Below the pieces are notes generated by a model. That model was not told where the DNA came from. It saw only the letters and a program-made list of their open reading frames with translations, and did not search any database. The position numbers and the translations under genes were made by a program. Below are positions 24,634 to 31,464 of a DNA stretch of 38,660 nucleotides, one piece after another. The DNA comes from Cloacibacillus sp. (GTDB lineage Bacteria > Synergistota > Synergistia > Synergistales > Synergistaceae), in the NCBI RefSeq assembly GCF_020860125.1, contig NZ_JAJBUX010000053.1:1-38660 (forward strand). The letters run 5' to 3'. The first letter of the stretch is position 1. Each line of letters starts with the position of its first letter.

Positions 24634-24939
24634 CTATCCACGCGTCAACTCATGCTGGCGCATGGCAAGGCAGAAGAAAACAGCGTATATGTCGCTCTGG
24701 AGAGCAAGCAGCGTATTTCCCTTATCACACGGTGGGGGTGCCCACCCAGCCGCCAGCAAAAAATTCAGCACCGTCAAGGTTATTTTCTCTAAGTCCCACG
24801 CCGGCAGATTGGAGAGCAGGTCGGCGGTAACCTTTACCGTCTTCGCCGCGACACATGTCTGGTATGTCTTGTCTATGTTAGTTACGAGACGCGAGTCTAT
24901 GGGCTACACCTCTGCATTCGCGTCAACTAGGCCCTGTCG
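24634..24939 (-). pseudogene. Degraded coding fragment without a start codon
   Basis: One minus-strand frame reads like protein over about 100 codons (for example VAAKTVKVTADLLSNLPAWD and LALQSDIYAVFFCLAMRQHE), but it has an in-frame TAG at 24904-24906 and no ATG, GTG or TTG before its middle. The position where a start would be expected reads AAC-ATA-GAC. A TAG at 24634 ends it; beyond that the reading seems to continue in another frame (RGAEKASENRER). I do not recognise the family. It sits between the toxin gene and a transposase remnant. Confidence 0.4.
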
Positions 24940-24967
24940 GTCAGGCCGCCAAAATCGACCGTCAATC

Positions 24968-25117
24968 ATGAAAGCTCAGATATCGGCTGCCTCAGATAAG
25001 AAAAAGAGGAAGATAAAAAATGCCATAGAACTAATAATAAGCCATTTAAAAAGAGACTATGGTATGGCAGAGAATTATTTAAAGAGGCGAATCGGAGATG
25101 AAATAAACTCTCTTTAA
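24968..25117 (+). pseudogene. C-terminal remnant of an IS5-type transposase
   Basis: The last 49 codons (from the ATG at 24968) read RKIKNAIELIISHLKRDYG, then MAENYLKRRIGDEINSL and a stop. This matches the conserved C-terminal block of IS5-like transposases (ExxIxHLKxDxxMxRNYLKGxxGDxIN), including the Glu of the DDE triad, but ends before the usual LLAAAAWN tail. No upstream transposase frame and no terminal inverted repeats are visible. The similarity is recalled, not searched. Confidence 0.55.
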
Positions 25118-25168
25118 GCATACGCGTGAGGTCTTTTTTATTTGAGTAAATACAGAATAAAAGCATAC

Positions 25169-25201
25169 AAAAAGGGTCCAGCCCAAATGAGCTGAACCCT
25201 T
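25169..25201 (-). terminator. Terminator of the tRNA operon
   Basis: GGGTTCAGC, 8-nt loop, GCTGGACCC (one G-U pair), then TTTTT on the minus strand. Confidence 0.8.
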
Positions 25202-25209
25202 GAAATTTC

Positions 25210-25287
25210 TGGTCGGGGCGAGAAGATTTGAACTTCCGACCTCTTGGTCCCGAACCAAGCACGCTAACCAGACTGCGCTACGCCCCG
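25210..25287 (-). tRNA. tRNA-Pro (anticodon CGG)
   Basis: Full cloverleaf: acceptor CGGGGCG/CGCCCCG, anticodon stem CTTGG/CCAAG with loop TTCGGGA, T arm GGAAG-TTCAAAT-CTTCT, and encoded CCA. Last gene of the tRNA group. Confidence 0.95.
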
Positions 25288-25334
25288 AAATTTTTGATAT
25301 AAAAGCCTCTCATCTCTGAGAGGCCGATAATTTC

Positions 25335-25411
25335 TGGTGGCGCTAACTGGACTTGAACCAGTGACCTGTCGGGTATGAACCGAATGCTCTAGCCAGCTGA
25401 GCTACAGCGCC
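25335..25411 (-). tRNA. Elongator tRNA-Met (anticodon CAT)
   Basis: Acceptor GGCGCTG/TAGCGCC, anticodon loop TTCATAC, T arm ACTGG-TTCAAGT-CCAGT, encoded CCA. It lacks the initiator features seen in its neighbour. A CAT anticodon can also belong to tRNA-Ile2, but the stem sequence resembles elongator Met tRNAs. Confidence 0.9.
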
Positions 25412-25417
25412 AAAAAA

Positions 25418-25494
25418 TGGTTGCGGGGATAGGATTTGAACCTATGACCTTCGGGTTATGAGCCCGACGAGCTTCCGTACTGCTCCACCCCGCG
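25418..25494 (-). tRNA. Initiator tRNA-fMet (anticodon CAT)
   Basis: The C1-A72 mismatch (5' CGCGGGG, 3' CCCCGCA) and three G-C pairs in the anticodon stem (TCGGG/CCCGA) around loop CTCATAA are the diagnostic initiator features. CCA is encoded. Confidence 0.97.
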
Positions 25495-25506
25495 ACGTTA
25501 AAACTA

Positions 25507-25592
25507 TGGTGCCGAGAGCGGGATTTGAACCCGCACGAACTTGCGTTCGCAGGATTTTAAGTCCCGTGCGTCTACCTTTCCGCCACCCCGGC
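25507..25592 (-). tRNA. tRNA-Leu (anticodon TAA)
   Basis: Class II tRNA with a long variable arm (GCGAACGCAAGTTCGT region), anticodon loop CTTAAAA, T arm GCGGG-TTCAAAT-CCCGC and encoded CCA. Confidence 0.95.
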
Positions 25593-25696
25593 CAACAAAA
25601 AGTATTATATCATCTTTTTCCCTTCCGTCAATACTTTGGCAAAAATCCGCAACTTTCCGCTGTAGTTTCGCCGCAGCTTCCGCGCTTAAAGGCAGA

Positions 25697-25722
25697 CAAA
25701 AAGCCCGGCTGACGCCGAGCCT
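25697..25722 (-). terminator. Terminator between the two tRNA-Leu genes
   Basis: GGCTCGGC-GTCA-GCCGGGCT, G-U pairs included, then TTTTTG on the minus strand. It ends the tRNA-Leu(CAG) transcript. Confidence 0.65.
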
Positions 25723-25733
25723 GTCATTTTAAA

Positions 25734-25820
25734 TGGTGTCAAGGAGGGGAATTGAACCCCTATGAGCTAATGCCCACTAGATCCTGAATCTAGCGCGTCT
25801 ACCAGTTCCGCCACCCTGAC
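25734..25820 (-). tRNA. tRNA-Leu (anticodon CAG)
   Basis: Class II tRNA: acceptor GTCAGGG/CCTTGAC, anticodon stem CTAGA/TCTAG with loop TTCAGGA, long variable arm, encoded CCA. It has its own promoter and terminator. Confidence 0.95.
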
Positions 25821-25841
25821 TCATTTCATACAACGTAGGTG

Positions 25842-25870
25842 ATTCTATCAATAATCCCCGAGTTTGGCAA
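25842..25870 (-). promoter_or_regulatory. Promoter of tRNA-Leu (CAG)
   Basis: Minus strand: TTGCCA (25865-25870), 17-bp spacer, TAGAAT (25842-25847), about 20 bp before the mature tRNA end. Confidence 0.65.
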
Positions 25871-26115
25871 GGCTTTTCGACATTTTTCCGGTAATTTTCG
25901 TCAAGCAAGGCTGCTTGAGGCCGATATATCGCGGTGTTGGAGGTATAGCTGGAGATCTTATCTAAATTTTGCAAATTCTCGTGTGAGCAAAAGTGAGCAA
26001 TATAACCCAAAAGAGGGTGAGGTTGTGATAAAATTTCCATATTGGGGAAGATTGTCAAAGGTCTCTTCGGCTTTTGGCGGTCTTAAAAAAATTGAATATA
26101 GTGGAGGGATTTTGT
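25871..26115. other. Leader region of the ferredoxin-AOR-MoaD operon
   Basis: No convincing gene. A 7-bp hairpin TCAAGCA-AGGC-TGCTTGA lies at 25901-25918 and the inverted pair CAATAT/ATATTG brackets 26000-26045. I looked for a Moco/Tuco-type riboswitch because of the AOR gene downstream but could not match its conserved blocks. No clear promoter pair is visible. Confidence 0.35.
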
Positions 26116-26514
26116 GTGAAAATCATGCAAGTCAACGCTGAGAAGTGCGTCCAGTGCGGCGCATGTATTGAAGCGTGCTCGAAAGCATATTTCAAGGAAA
26201 ACTCACCGGAATTGTCGAGGGTCAAAGTCGCCAATATGGCGGGCTTTGCCAATATCAATATCTGCTCGCAGTGCGGCGCCTGCATCGGCGTCTGCCCGAC
26301 ACAGGCGCTTGAGCGCGACGCCAACGGAGTGGTGCAGGTCCGCAGGGACAAGTGCACCTCCTGCCTGATGTGCGTCGGCTTCTGCCCGTCGGCCTCGATG
26401 TTTTTCGACGGAGACAAGCAGACGGAGCCTTTCAAGTGCATCGCCTGCGGCATATGTGCGCGCAAGTGCCCCACGGGAGCCCTTGAGCTTGTAAACGTAC
26501 CGGCAAAGGCATAG
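26116..26514 (+). CDS. Ferredoxin-type protein with four [4Fe-4S] motifs, AOR electron-transfer partner
   Basis: 132 aa from the GTG at 26116, with GGAGGG 7 nt upstream; the longer in-frame ATG at 26074 lacks a site. Four CxxCxxCxxxC motifs follow one another: CVQCGACIEACS, CSQCGACIGVCP, CTSCLMCVGFCP and CIACGICARKCP. The first has Ser in place of the usual Pro. It should ferry low-potential electrons to or from the aldehyde oxidoreductase encoded 17 bp downstream. Similar small polyferredoxins accompany AOR-family enzymes in many anaerobes. Confidence 0.9.
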   Translation: MKIMQVNAEKCVQCGACIEACSKAYFKENSPELSRVKVANMAGFANINICSQCGACIGVCPTQALERDANGVVQVRRDKCTSCLMCVGFCPSASMFFDGDKQTEPFKCIACGICARKCPTGALELVNVPAKA

Positions 26515-26530
26515 AAGGGAGAATAAAGAT

Positions 26531-28717
26531 ATGGCAAACGCACCGATGAAACTTCTGGCGGAGTGGTCATTCGAACCCGCAAAGATACATCACGGCTATT
26601 CAAAAGAGACACTTTACATTGGCCTCGGCAATAAGGACGGCAACTATAAGTTTGAGAAACGCCCCGTCTCCGAGGATATGATAGAAAAATTCACCGGCGG
26701 CCGCGGCTTCGGCCTCAAGCTGCTCTGGGACGCGGTAACGGAAAAGACGAAGTGGGACGACCCCGAGAACGAGATCGTCATCGCCGGCGGCCCCTTCTGC
26801 GGCATCACGCAGTATCCCGGCGCGGGCAAGTGCTACTCCGTGTTCCTCTCCCCCGCCACCAAACAGACCTATAACAGCAACGCCGGCGGCTATTTCGCCC
26901 CCTTCCTCAAGTTCACGGGCTTCGACGCGCTTGAGCTGCAGGGCAAGGCCGACCGTCCCGTAGTCGTCTTCATCGACGGCGACAACAATAAGGTGCAGGT
27001 ATTCGAGTCCACGCTTGAGGATATCAACGCCTACGCCGTCTCGGAGGAGCTCCACGAATATTTCGCGAAGGACGAGGCCGACAAGCGCACTATCTCCGTC
27101 GTCTCAAGCGGCATCGGCGCTCGCACAAGCTACTGGGCCGGCATGAACTTCAGCTTCTACGACGTGCGCCGCAAGGCCGTGCGTCTGAAGCAGGCGGGGC
27201 GCGGCGGTGGCGGCACGGTGCTCCATAACAAGGGCGTAATCGCGCTTGTCGTAAAGCGCACGCACTTCACAGGGCTGGAGAACGACCCCGTGAACATCAA
27301 AGCGATCCAGCGCGCCGGCGCGAGCCTCCACAAGCGTATCCACGACCTTGACGACAAACAGTGCAAGATGCGTTCCGCCGGTACTGCCCACCTTACCGAG
27401 ATCATGGACGACTACACGCTGCTGCCGGTCAACAACTACAAGTTCGGCCGCCACAAGGATATCAACAACATCAGCTCCGAGTCCTACATAAAGCTCTTCA
27501 CTCAGGGGATGGCCGACGGCTGCTGGTACGGCTGCTCGCTCGCCTGCGCGAAGGCGGTCGATCACTTCCCGCTGCAGACCGGCCCCTGGAAGGGCAAAGA
27601 GGTCATCGTCGACGGCCCCGAATATGAGACCGCGGCGGGGCTCGGCTCCAACCTCGGCATCTTCGACCCCCTCTGGACGATCGAGGCAAACTTCTACGCC
27701 GACCACTACGGCCTTGACACCATCTCCCTCGGCACCGGCATCGCCTTCGTCTGCGAATGCTTCGAGCTGGGGCTGATCAACAAGGAACATACGCACGGCC
27801 TGGACCTCAACTTCGGACAGAAGGCCGACATCATGGAGCTCATCCACCGCATCGCCTACGGCAAAGACGAGTTCGCGATCGCCTGCGGCAAGGGCATCGA
27901 GGTGGCGCGCGAATACTTCGCCGAGCATTACGGCGCGGACATGGAAAAAATGATGAAGATCGGCATGGTCTGCCAGGGGCTCGAGGCCTCCGAATACCGC
28001 TGCCAGGAATCGATCGCCCAGTGGGGCGGCTACTTCCTCACCCTCAAGGGACCGCAGCACGACGAGGCGTGGCTCATCTTCATGGACATGGTCAACAAAC
28101 AGCTCCCGACATACGAAGATAAGGCGGAGGCGCTCTTCTTCTTCCCGAACTTCCGTCTCTGGTTCTCGCTGCAGGGCCTCTGCAAGCTGCCGTGGAACGA
28201 CATCGAACCCGCCGACAACGGCATGAAGTACAAGGGTATCGAAGCGGCGCGCGTGCCGGAGCACCTTCAGAACTACCTTGACATCTTCGAGGCGATCACC
28301 GGCAAGCACCTGACGCGCGACGGCCTCATCGAACAGTCGGAGAAGGTCTACAACTTTGAGCGCATCTTCAACCTTCGTATGGGCAAGGGCACGGCGAAGT
28401 ACCACGAAGCGCCGGACCGCGGCCTCGGCCCCGTGTGGGAAGACGAGTGGAACGCGCGCCCCGAATACTTTGACGAGAAACTCAAAGAATTTGGCATCGA
28501 TATCAGCGGTCTTTCCGTCAAGGAGAAGATCGACCTGCTCCAGAAGCACCGCCGCGAACAGTGGCACATGCTCAAGATGGCCGTCTACAAGCGCCGCGGA
28601 TGGAACAAGAACGGCATTCCCACCCTTGCGACGGTGAAACGTCTTGGTATAGATTATCCCGACGTGGTGGCGCTTCTTGAGAAGCATTTGAAGCCAGAGG
28701 ACGAATTCGAAGATTAA
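26531..28717 (+). CDS. Aldehyde:ferredoxin oxidoreductase family tungstoenzyme
   Basis: 728 aa, longer than the roughly 600-aa archaeal AORs. N-terminal pterin-binding region with FTGGRGFGLKLLWD (55-68) and AGGPFCGITQYPGAGK. Iron-sulfur ligands are Cys331, Cys335, Cys339 (GCWYGCSLACAK) and probably Cys551 (GLCKLPW). The spacing is CX3CX3C, whereas classic AOR has CX2CX3C. A second pterin-binding stretch surrounds YGLDTISLGTGIAFVCEC. It oxidises aldehydes to acids, or reduces acids, with ferredoxin. It sits between a polyferredoxin and a MoaD/ThiS protein in one operon. BamB-type or formaldehyde-type relatives cannot be excluded; the substrate is unknown. Confidence 0.9.
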   Translation: MANAPMKLLAEWSFEPAKIHHGYSKETLYIGLGNKDGNYKFEKRPVSEDMIEKFTGGRGFGLKLLWDAVTEKTKWDDPENEIVIAGGPFCGITQYPGAGKCYSVFLSPATKQTYNSNAGGYFAPFLKFTGFDALELQGKADRPVVVFIDGDNNKVQVFESTLEDINAYAVSEELHEYFAKDEADKRTISVVSSGIGARTSYWAGMNFSFYDVRRKAVRLKQAGRGGGGTVLHNKGVIALVVKRTHFTGLENDPVNIKAIQRAGASLHKRIHDLDDKQCKMRSAGTAHLTEIMDDYTLLPVNNYKFGRHKDINNISSESYIKLFTQGMADGCWYGCSLACAKAVDHFPLQTGPWKGKEVIVDGPEYETAAGLGSNLGIFDPLWTIEANFYADHYGLDTISLGTGIAFVCECFELGLINKEHTHGLDLNFGQKADIMELIHRIAYGKDEFAIACGKGIEVAREYFAEHYGADMEKMMKIGMVCQGLEASEYRCQESIAQWGGYFLTLKGPQHDEAWLIFMDMVNKQLPTYEDKAEALFFFPNFRLWFSLQGLCKLPWNDIEPADNGMKYKGIEAARVPEHLQNYLDIFEAITGKHLTRDGLIEQSEKVYNFERIFNLRMGKGTAKYHEAPDRGLGPVWEDEWNARPEYFDEKLKEFGIDISGLSVKEKIDLLQKHRREQWHMLKMAVYKRRGWNKNGIPTLATVKRLGIDYPDVVALLEKHLKPEDEFED

Positions 28718-28732
28718 TATTAAAGGAGAGTT

Positions 28733-28936
28733 ATGCGCATGATAACCGTCAACGGAGAAAAATCGCCTTGGAGAGAGGGACTCACGGTACAGCAGCTTCT
28801 CGATGATAAGAATTTTACCTTCAAGATGCTCGCCGTATGGGTCGACGACAACGTCGTCGACAAGAGCCGCTATTCGGAGGCGAAGATCCCCGACGGAGCG
28901 AATGTGCAGGTGATCCACAACATCAGCGGCGGTTAA
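28733..28936 (+). CDS. MoaD/ThiS-family sulfur carrier protein
   Basis: 67 aa with a beta-grasp pattern (MITVNGEKSPWREGLTVQQLL near the start, IPDGANVQVIHNISGG at the end) and the required C-terminal Gly-Gly, which is adenylated and thiocarboxylated. Two ATGs (28733, 28739) are possible; AAGGAG precedes both. Next to an AOR gene it most likely serves tungstopterin dithiolene synthesis (MoaD role) rather than thiamine synthesis. No thi genes are near. Confidence 0.82.
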   Translation: MRMITVNGEKSPWREGLTVQQLLDDKNFTFKMLAVWVDDNVVDKSRYSEAKIPDGANVQVIHNISGG

Positions 28937-28968
28937 ACCCCGCCGGGAAAACACCGTAATATCTAAAG

Positions 28969-28998
28969 CGGCGGGCGCCTTCGGCGTCCGCCACTTTT
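28969..28998 (+). terminator. Terminator of the AOR operon
   Basis: GGCGGGCGCC and GGCGTCCGCC pair with one G-U around a C(UUCG)G loop, then CACTTTTTC. Confidence 0.88.
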
Positions 28999-29031
28999 TC
29001 TTTGCCGGACAGTGGAAAATCAGCCTCGGCA

Positions 29032-29061
29032 TTGACAAAAATATATTTTCGGGTGTTAAAT
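29032..29061 (+). promoter_or_regulatory. Promoter of the aromatic amino-acid operon
   Basis: TTGACA (29032-29037), 18-bp spacer, TTAAAT (29056-29061). It leaves about 30 nt before the leader peptide start. Confidence 0.65.
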
Positions 29062-29098
29062 ACACGGGAAATGATTTTTGCGGAAATGGAGAAAATCG

Positions 29099-29188
29099 AT
29101 GGCGACAAACCTTAAGAGCTCCTATTTTTACTTTACAGGCTGGAACTGGGACTATTATTTTAGTCGCAGTCAAATCGTTATGGCTTGA
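29099..29188 (+). CDS. Aromatic leader peptide of the tyrA-aroA-aroC-pheA/aroK operon
   Basis: 29 codons with GGAG 7 nt before the ATG. Nine residues are aromatic and all lie between positions 9 and 21 (Tyr9, Phe10, Tyr11, Phe12, Trp15, Trp17, Tyr19, Tyr20, Phe21). This density is far beyond chance, and the codons are followed by competing hairpins and a terminator. A ribosome slowed by lack of charged Phe, Tyr or Trp tRNA would favour readthrough into the aro genes. This is the trp/phe-leader mechanism, but here sensing all three aromatic amino acids. Confidence 0.85.
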   Translation: MATNLKSSYFYFTGWNWDYYFSRSQIVMA

Positions 29189-29196
29189 GCTCTTTT

Positions 29197-29264
29197 GTGT
29201 GATATATAAAAACCGTCTTAAAAGATATCTCACCCGGAGCGAAAGCCCCGGGTGATTTTATTTT
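29197..29264 (+). terminator. Attenuator: antiterminator and terminator of the aro operon
   Basis: Terminator: TCACCCGG (29230-29237) pairs with CCGGGTGA (29248-29255) around a GAAA loop, then TTTTATTTT. Antiterminator: GTGTGATAT (29197-29205) pairs with ATATCTCAC (29225-29233) with one T-T mismatch and takes the 5' arm of the terminator. A third pairing, AAGAGCTC (29114-29121) with GAGCTCTT (29187-29194), joins the start of the aromatic codons to the segment next to the antiterminator. Confidence 0.82.
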
Positions 29265-29299
29265 GCGCGGAAGACGGCAACTGGAAAGAGGCGGTACTT

Positions 29300-30184
29300 A
29301 TGGGGTTCAAAATTACCATCGCGGGTCTGGGGCTGATGGGCGCCTCGCTCGCTAAGGCCCTGCACGGCTGGCGGAATGCCGGTATCTGCGGCGTTGAGAC
29401 CGACGCCGCGGTGCTTGCGAGGGCGCAGGCCGAGGGTGTGATAGACAAAGGTTACGTTCTGGATGAAACGAACGCGCGGGAGGCGCTCGACGCCGACCTC
29501 GTCGTGATCGCCCTCTATCCGCGCGCCGCGCTGAACTTCCTGCGCGGCTGCGCCCGCTGCGCCAAAGAGGGCGCGCTCTGGAGCGACCTGACCGGCATCA
29601 AGGGCGCCTTGATCGAGGAGGCGCGCAGGTCGATGCCGGCGGGAGCTGAGTTCCTTGGCGCGCACCCGATGGTGGGGCGCGAGAGTTCCGGCTACGCGGC
29701 CTCCGACGGAAAACTTTTTACCGGATGCAACTTTATCATCACGCCGCATGAGAAAAACTCGCGCGGGGCGGTCTCTCTGCTCCGGGAGATGGCGGCCTAC
29801 GCGGGGGCGGCGCGCGTCATTGAGACGACGCCGGAAAAACACGACCGGATGATAGCCTACACCAGCCAGATGGCTCACGTGCTCGCCGCCGCCATCCTGA
29901 ACAGCGGGCTGCTGTTTGAGAGCAAAGGCTTCGAGGGCGGCTCCTTCCGCGATCTCACCCGGGTCGGCACGCTTAACCCAGAAATGTGGAGCGAGCTCTT
30001 CTCCATGAACGCGGCCCCGCTGGGCGGCGTCCTCGCGGAGCTGGAAAATAACATCGCCGCGCTGAGAGGGCTAGTCGAATCTGGAAATCAGAGCGAACTG
30101 GAGGCGGCGCTCGCCGCCTCCACACGGCGCAAAGAAGAATATCTGAAAGCGCCTTACGCGGCGGGCAAGGAGTCGGTCCGATGA
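29300..30184 (+). CDS. tyrA: Prephenate dehydrogenase
   Basis: 294 aa from the ATG at 29300 (GAGG 8 nt upstream). The frame is open back to 29252 but that start lies inside the attenuator. Rossmann NAD site GLGLMGASLAKAL near the N-terminus, GAHPMVGRESSG with the substrate-binding His, and a C-terminal helical domain with HDRMIAYTSQMAHVLAAA. No ACT domain, so feedback control must come from elsewhere, in line with attenuation. It oxidatively decarboxylates prephenate to 4-hydroxyphenylpyruvate. It overlaps aroA by 4 bp (ATGA). Confidence 0.93.
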   Translation: MGFKITIAGLGLMGASLAKALHGWRNAGICGVETDAAVLARAQAEGVIDKGYVLDETNAREALDADLVVIALYPRAALNFLRGCARCAKEGALWSDLTGIKGALIEEARRSMPAGAEFLGAHPMVGRESSGYAASDGKLFTGCNFIITPHEKNSRGAVSLLREMAAYAGAARVIETTPEKHDRMIAYTSQMAHVLAAAILNSGLLFESKGFEGGSFRDLTRVGTLNPEMWSELFSMNAAPLGGVLAELENNIAALRGLVESGNQSELEAALAASTRRKEEYLKAPYAAGKESVR

Positions 30185-31464
30185 AAAAGGTAAGCATAAC
30201 GATAACCCCCAAGCCCCTCTCCGGGACGATAAAGATCATGCCCAGCAAAAGCATGTCGCACCGGCTGGCGATCTGCGCGGCGCTCGCGGGAGATTCGCTG
30301 GTCCGCTCCCTGGGGCTCAGCGAGGACATAATGGCGACCTGCCGCGCGCTGCGGGGGCTGGGCTGCGAAATGGAGCTGAACGGCGACATGCTCGCAACCC
30401 GCTCAAAAAAAAGCGTATCAAATGATACGGCGCCTCTTGACTGCGGCGAATCGGGAAGCACGCTGCGCTTTCTCATCCCGCTGGCCCTTGACGGAAGGCG
30501 GCGGAGGTTCACGGGGCAAGGACGCCTGCTGAGCCGCCCGCAGGATGAGTACGCGCGCCTCTTCGCGGAGCGGGAGATCGAATTTATCCAAAAAGGAGAC
30601 TATATCGAACTGTGCGGGCAGCTGCGCCCCGGCCTCTTTAAGATACGCGGCGACGTCTCAAGCCAGTTCATCTCGGGACTGCTCTTCGCCCTCCCAACGC
30701 TGGGCGAAGACTCCCGCATAGAGATCACCACGCGGCTTGAGAGCCGAAGCTACATAGACCTCACCCTCGCGGCGCTCGCGGAGTTCGGCGTCAGCGCCAA
30801 ATGGGAGGAAAATGAGCGCGGCTGCGCGCTGAACATTCCCGGAAATCAGCGTTTCTCCCCCGCCGCCGTCTCCGTTGAGGGAGATTTCAGCCACGCGGCC
30901 TTCTGGCTCGCGGCGGGAGCGCTCGGCGGCGGCGCGGCGCTCTCCGGGCTGAAAAAAGAGAGCAGGCAGGGAGACGCGAAAATCGCGGAGCTGCTGCGCC
31001 GGATGGGGGCCGCCGTGGAATGGCGCGGCGATAAACTTTACGCCGCCCCCTCAAAGCTGCGCGGCACGGAGATCGACGTCTCGCAGACCCCGGACCTCTT
31101 CCCGATACTCGCCGTACTCGCCGCCTGCGCGGAGGGAGAAACGCGGCTCGTCAACGCCGCCCGTCTGCGTATCAAAGAGAGCGACCGCCTGGCGGCGATG
31201 GCCGCCGAACTGACCGCGCTGGGAGCGGAGGTAAAAGAGGGGACGGACTCGCTCACCCTCGCCGGAGGCGGCGGCCTGCGCGGCGGCGCGGCAGGCGCCC
31301 ACAACGACCACCGTATCGCGATGAGCCTGGCCGTCGCCGCCTCAGCCTGCGGCGGGGAACTTACGATAGACGACGCAAACTGCGTAAAAAAGAGCGCCCC
31401 CGGCTTTTGGGAGGAATACCACGCGATGGGCGGCAGCTTTGTGATGGATAAGGAGGCACAATGA
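30181..31464 (+). CDS. aroA: 3-phosphoshikimate 1-carboxyvinyltransferase (EPSP synthase)
   Basis: 427 aa. Shikimate-3-phosphate site PSKSMSHR near residue 20, the PEP loop as CGESGSTLRFLIPLA in place of the enterobacterial NAGTAMRP form, DLFPILAVLAA, and the conserved RIKESDRLAAMA near residue 325. It transfers the enolpyruvyl group of PEP to shikimate 3-phosphate. Start and stop overlap both neighbours (ATGA), so translation is coupled through the operon. The altered PEP loop is common in anaerobic Firmicutes-type enzymes and may change glyphosate response; that is inference. Confidence 0.94.
   Translation: MKKVSITITPKPLSGTIKIMPSKSMSHRLAICAALAGDSLVRSLGLSEDIMATCRALRGLGCEMELNGDMLATRSKKSVSNDTAPLDCGESGSTLRFLIPLALDGRRRRFTGQGRLLSRPQDEYARLFAEREIEFIQKGDYIELCGQLRPGLFKIRGDVSSQFISGLLFALPTLGEDSRIEITTRLESRSYIDLTLAALAEFGVSAKWEENERGCALNIPGNQRFSPAAVSVEGDFSHAAFWLAAGALGGGAALSGLKKESRQGDAKIAELLRRMGAAVEWRGDKLYAAPSKLRGTEIDVSQTPDLFPILAVLAACAEGETRLVNAARLRIKESDRLAAMAAELTALGAEVKEGTDSLTLAGGGGLRGGAAGAHNDHRIAMSLAVAASACGGELTIDDANCVKKSAPGFWEEYHAMGGSFVMDKEAQ

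Noticed and set aside
24527..25117. 196-codon plus frame as a complete gene
   Set aside because: Its first two thirds have no protein character and run over the toxin promoter and a minus-strand fragment; only the last 49 codons resemble a transposase tail.
21827..25820. Integrative conjugative element bounded by topB and the tRNA genes
   Set aside because: No integrase, relaxase or type IV secretion genes and no attachment-site duplication at the tRNA ends; topB has its own terminator and looks like a standalone chromosomal gene.
25871..26115. Moco/Tuco riboswitch upstream of the AOR operon
   Set aside because: Expected from context, but I could not align the conserved GCC/CC-AGG-GAAGG blocks of that RNA; only small unrelated hairpins are present.
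25839..26141. 100-codon plus frame upstream of the ferredoxin gene
   Set aside because: Overlaps the tRNA promoter and the ferredoxin start, with no ribosome binding site and random composition.
27104..29233. 709-codon open frame on the minus strand
   Set aside because: Lies opposite the AOR gene and the leader region; composition (runs of Val, Leu, Arg, Glu and His) is that of an antisense shadow of a GC-rich gene with strong third-position bias.
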